Assembly: GCA_024645065.1 (NCBI GenBank)
Contig: JAHEGP010000129.1
Span: 1 to 8,520, forward strand
Source of the DNA: Cellvibrionales bacterium
Lineage (GTDB): Bacteria > Pseudomonadota > Gammaproteobacteria > Pseudomonadales > JAHEGP01
DNA length: 8,520 nucleotides
Reading direction: 5' to 3'
The notes beneath the pieces were generated by a model. It was not told the DNA's origin. It was given only the letters and a program-made list of their open reading frames with translations, and did not search any database. Below, one piece after another: positions 6,187 through 8,520 of the stretch; within the stretch, counting starts at the first letter, position 1, and every line of letters begins with the position of its first letter. Made by a program: the position numbers and the translations under genes.

Positions 6187-6585
6187 ATGCAAACCAAAAC
6201 CAGGCAGTTTTGCCGATATGCTTTGAATAACAGCATCGCGGCCTTGCTGGGCCTGGCGTTATCAGCGCCTGCGATGGCCAACCCGGTGGCTTACTCCCAG
6301 CAATCGATCGCCGCTGGAGCCCAGCTATATCAGCAGTATTGCACCGAGTGCCATGGCAAGGATGGGCGCGCACAGATGGATGTTATTTCTGATGCAACCA
6401 ACCTGACCGAGCCCGAGGAATACTATAACGGCAGCACTCAGCAGGATATTTTCAGCAGCATAAAAAATGGGGCCGGCGTCGGCATGCCGCCCTGGGGTTC
6501 GCAGATAAAAGACGATGATATCTGGAACCTGGTGAACTTTACTCGAAGCTTGTGGACCGATGAGCAACGCAGCGCATTCGAGTAA
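6187..6585 (+). CDS. Small exported class I cytochrome c
   Basis: This 132-residue single-heme c-type cytochrome should shuttle electrons in the periplasm. It has a Sec signal with a basic start, a hydrophobic core at about 17-27 and a cleavage site after AMA (residue 31). The single heme-binding motif is CTECH (52-56), and the probable distal ligand is M100 in GVGMPPWG. Length and spacing are typical of the class I/cytochrome-cbb3-type c domain (IWNLVNFTRSL at 112-122 is the closing helix). The same strand carries a Tat-signal ThDP enzyme only 67 bp downstream, with no visible terminator between. The two are therefore probably co-transcribed, and the cytochrome is a candidate electron acceptor for that enzyme. 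This pairing is inference. Similar small cytochromes also serve alcohol dehydrogenases and other periplasmic oxidases. Confidence 0.93.
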   Translation: MQTKTRQFCRYALNNSIAALLGLALSAPAMANPVAYSQQSIAAGAQLYQQYCTECHGKDGRAQMDVISDATNLTEPEEYYNGSTQQDIFSSIKNGAGVGMPPWGSQIKDDDIWNLVNFTRSLWTDEQRSAFE

Positions 6586-6640
6586 CAGACCGACCACCAA
6601 TGTCCTGCCATCCCACTGTGTCCACCGGCGATAAAAGGCG

Positions 6641-6646
6641 AAGGAG
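6641..6646 (+). promoter_or_regulatory. Ribosome-binding site of the ThDP enzyme gene
   Basis: AAGGAG lies 6 nt before ATG 6653. It supports a start that includes the twin-arginine signal in the protein. Confidence 0.7.
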
Positions 6647-6652
6647 AGAAGC

Positions 6653-8520
6653 ATGAGCAACCCGGACTCAAGATCCAGCAAAGATAGCCAGGGGGAGGCG
6701 GCAGAGGGCAATTCACGGCGTGATTTTCTGCGCAAGTCAGCTCTCGGCCTCGGTGGCGCTATCGCGGCGGGGTCGGCTGGGCAGGTATTGGGGACAGAGA
6801 CAAGCTCGCTTGCCGACGTAAGGATTCCTTCCATCAATATTGCCGATGCCTTTACCCAGTCACTGGCAGAGGACCCCGCACCAGGAAAGTTTGAGGGGCG
6901 CGGTATGAGTGGAGCAGAGGTGTTTGCGCAACTGTGCAAACAGGAAGAATTGGCAGCGCTGTTTTGCTGCCCGGGTAACTACACCGTGATTAACGCCCTG
7001 GCCGCGGCCGGCATACCCGCTTACGGTGGCCGTAGCGAAGGCGCCATGTGTTCGATGGCGGATGGCTTCTCCCGAGCCACTGGCCGGGTGGCAGCCACCT
7101 CCGGCACAGAGGGTCCCGGATTTACCAACATGATCATGAATGTCGCGGCGGCCAATGCGGCGCGGACACCGCTGCTCGTACTCGCCAGTAACATGACCCT
7201 CGCCGGGGAGGACCGCGAAGCCTTCATCCAGCATGCCATGCAGCAACCCACCACGGAAGGCATCAAGAAATACGGCAAGCGGCTGATCGACCCGTCCCGG
7301 GTCTGGGAGTACGGAGGCTATGCCTTTCGGGCACTGAAGTCGGGTGTCCCGGGGCCAGTGCACCTGGATTTCCCGGCCGAAGTCGCCCGGGCACAGTTCA
7401 AGGATCCGGCAGATATCAAGGACTATTACGACAAAAGTAAATACCGCTCTGAATCCCGCAGTTATCCAGCGCCCGCTGAAGTTGCCAAGGCTGTTGCCAT
7501 GATCGAAAAAGCCCAGCGGCCACTGATTGTTGCAGGGCAGGGGGTATTTCAGCGCCAGGGCTGGGACGCACTGGCGCGGGTGGCCGAACGCAATGACATC
7601 GGCGTAGCGACCTCTGGACCAACCCGGGGCTGCTTCCCCGACGATCATCGACTCTGCCTGAACGCCGCCCCCGATGCGCTGCTGAGTGCCGACCTGGTAG
7701 TCTTTGTTGGCCAGTATTGTATGCCCAGCCCGGGGGAGTACCGCTTTAATCCCGAAATCAAGGCGATTCGGGTGCACCCGGAACAGCAAGACCTGGGGCG
7801 CAACTGGCCGCTTGAGCTGGGGATTGTGAGCGACGAAACCGTATTTCTCGAAGCGCTCGCCGACGGGGTAAAAACGCGCAAACGCGATGCCTGGGCGGCT
7901 GAAATTGGCAAGGCCCAGCAAGCCTTTGAAACCCAGATTGAAGAAGTCTACCAACTGGGCCTGAAGTACAGCACCGACACCAGAATGTTGCACCCAGCGG
8001 TCATTGGGCGCGAAACCCAGCGCTTTATCGATACCGGTACCGATGACCGCATGGCCATTGTTTCCGGCGGCGGCGGATGGACCATCGGGCTCTATGCGGG
8101 GCGCTACCTGCGAGCCCGGCGCCCTGCCCAAATGATCGTTCCCGCCTATCAGTACGGGGCGATTGGCCCTGACATGTCGATGATGATGGGCGTTAGCGCG
8201 GCGGTCCAGGGTGGTGTCGGACCACAGCAGGGCTATGAGGGAGCGCCCACGATCTGTGTCACCAGCGATGCGGGCGTGGCCTACAGCCTGATGGAGCTGG
8301 ACACGGCGGCCAAATACAAATTGCCGACGATCACGATTGTCTATAACAACAATGCCTGGGGTGTCTGGCCCAATGCTGCGCGCTCAGCCCGATCCATGCA
8401 TATGTACCTGTTCCAGGAGCATCTGCGCTACGACCTGATGGCCCAGGGCCTCGGTGCTGCCGGTGACTACGTCAATAATGTCGAGGATTTTCGTGCTTCG
8501 CTGGCCCGCGCATACAAACG
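6653..8520 (+). CDS. Tat-exported thiamine-diphosphate-dependent enzyme (acetolactate synthase-like), C-terminus beyond window
   Basis: The window holds 622 complete codons of an open gene with no stop before the right edge. The product resembles acetolactate synthase, oxalyl-CoA decarboxylase and pyruvate oxidase. The N-terminus carries a twin-arginine signal: SRRDFLRKSALG (21-32) then a small-residue hydrophobic stretch (about 29-43), so the folded holoenzyme should be exported. The Pyr domain (about 84-245) has the activating glutamate E129 in RSEGAMCSMADGFSRATG and SGTEGPGFTN at 150-159. A middle domain follows (about 275-405; RPLIVAGQGV at 289-298). The PP domain begins near 445, with a Mg/ThDP motif of SDAG (538-541) and NNN (565-567) in place of GDG and NN. 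The substrate is unknown. An exported cytochrome c lies directly upstream, so an oxidising or decarboxylating role linked to respiration is plausible. An ATG further downstream would remove the signal and lacks comparable support. Confidence 0.9.
   Translation, partial: MSNPDSRSSKDSQGEAAEGNSRRDFLRKSALGLGGAIAAGSAGQVLGTETSSLADVRIPSINIADAFTQSLAEDPAPGKFEGRGMSGAEVFAQLCKQEELAALFCCPGNYTVINALAAAGIPAYGGRSEGAMCSMADGFSRATGRVAATSGTEGPGFTNMIMNVAAANAARTPLLVLASNMTLAGEDREAFIQHAMQQPTTEGIKKYGKRLIDPSRVWEYGGYAFRALKSGVPGPVHLDFPAEVARAQFKDPADIKDYYDKSKYRSESRSYPAPAEVAKAVAMIEKAQRPLIVAGQGVFQRQGWDALARVAERNDIGVATSGPTRGCFPDDHRLCLNAAPDALLSADLVVFVGQYCMPSPGEYRFNPEIKAIRVHPEQQDLGRNWPLELGIVSDETVFLEALADGVKTRKRDAWAAEIGKAQQAFETQIEEVYQLGLKYSTDTRMLHPAVIGRETQRFIDTGTDDRMAIVSGGGGWTIGLYAGRYLRARRPAQMIVPAYQYGAIGPDMSMMMGVSAAVQGGVGPQQGYEGAPTICVTSDAGVAYSLMELDTAAKYKLPTITIVYNNNAWGVWPNAARSARSMHMYLFQEHLRYDLMAQGLGAAGDYVNNVEDFRASLARAYK

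Noticed and set aside
6325..6939. 204-codon minus-strand frame across the cytochrome and ThDP gene start
   Set aside because: Overlaps two well-supported genes and has no recognisable domain.
6860..8131. 423-codon open frame on the minus strand
   Set aside because: Lies wholly antisense to the ThDP enzyme gene, whose motifs are unmistakable; GC-rich codon use opens long antisense frames.

Overview
The window is GC-rich and densely coded, and carries nine protein genes. Their make-up suggests an aerobic marine gammaproteobacterium, perhaps of the Halieaceae/OM60-NOR5 type. That placement rests on gene content (wax ester synthase, DUF393-SDR-flavin reductase cluster, SOUL protein) and not on a phylogenetic marker. 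I saw no RNA gene, insertion sequence, prophage or CRISPR array.

Region 1 (1-2865, + strand): a leader of about 227 bases with no convincing gene is followed by a tight four-gene operon. It encodes a DUF393/DCC-type CxxC thiol-disulfide protein, a short-chain dehydrogenase (TTG start overlapping the previous stop by 4 nt), an FMN-binding flavin-reductase-like protein, and a class II (SIRT4-like) sirtuin starting 5 nt after the previous stop. All four are predicted cytoplasmic, and three of them use redox cofactors or NAD.

Region 2 (2911-4115, - strand): a two-gene operon converges on region 1. Its first gene encodes an exported SOUL heme-binding protein, followed 11 nt later by an exported cysteine glutathione peroxidase. 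Together they look like envelope heme and peroxide handling.

Region 3 (4116-4400): a divergent control region. It holds a 13-bp palindrome and a candidate promoter for each direction.

Region 4 (4401-6074, + strand): a wax ester synthase/diacylglycerol acyltransferase (WS/DGAT) with an intact HHxxxDG motif. It also has a lysine/alanine-rich, histone-H1-like C-terminal tail.

Region 5 (6187-8520, + strand): a small exported class I cytochrome c is followed 67 bp later by a large thiamine-diphosphate (ThDP) enzyme that runs off the end of the window. The ThDP enzyme resembles acetolactate synthase or oxalyl-CoA decarboxylase, but starts with a twin-arginine (Tat) signal. An exported ThDP enzyme next to an exported cytochrome c suggests a periplasmic oxidation or decarboxylation system feeding the respiratory chain. 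This is the most unusual item in the window.
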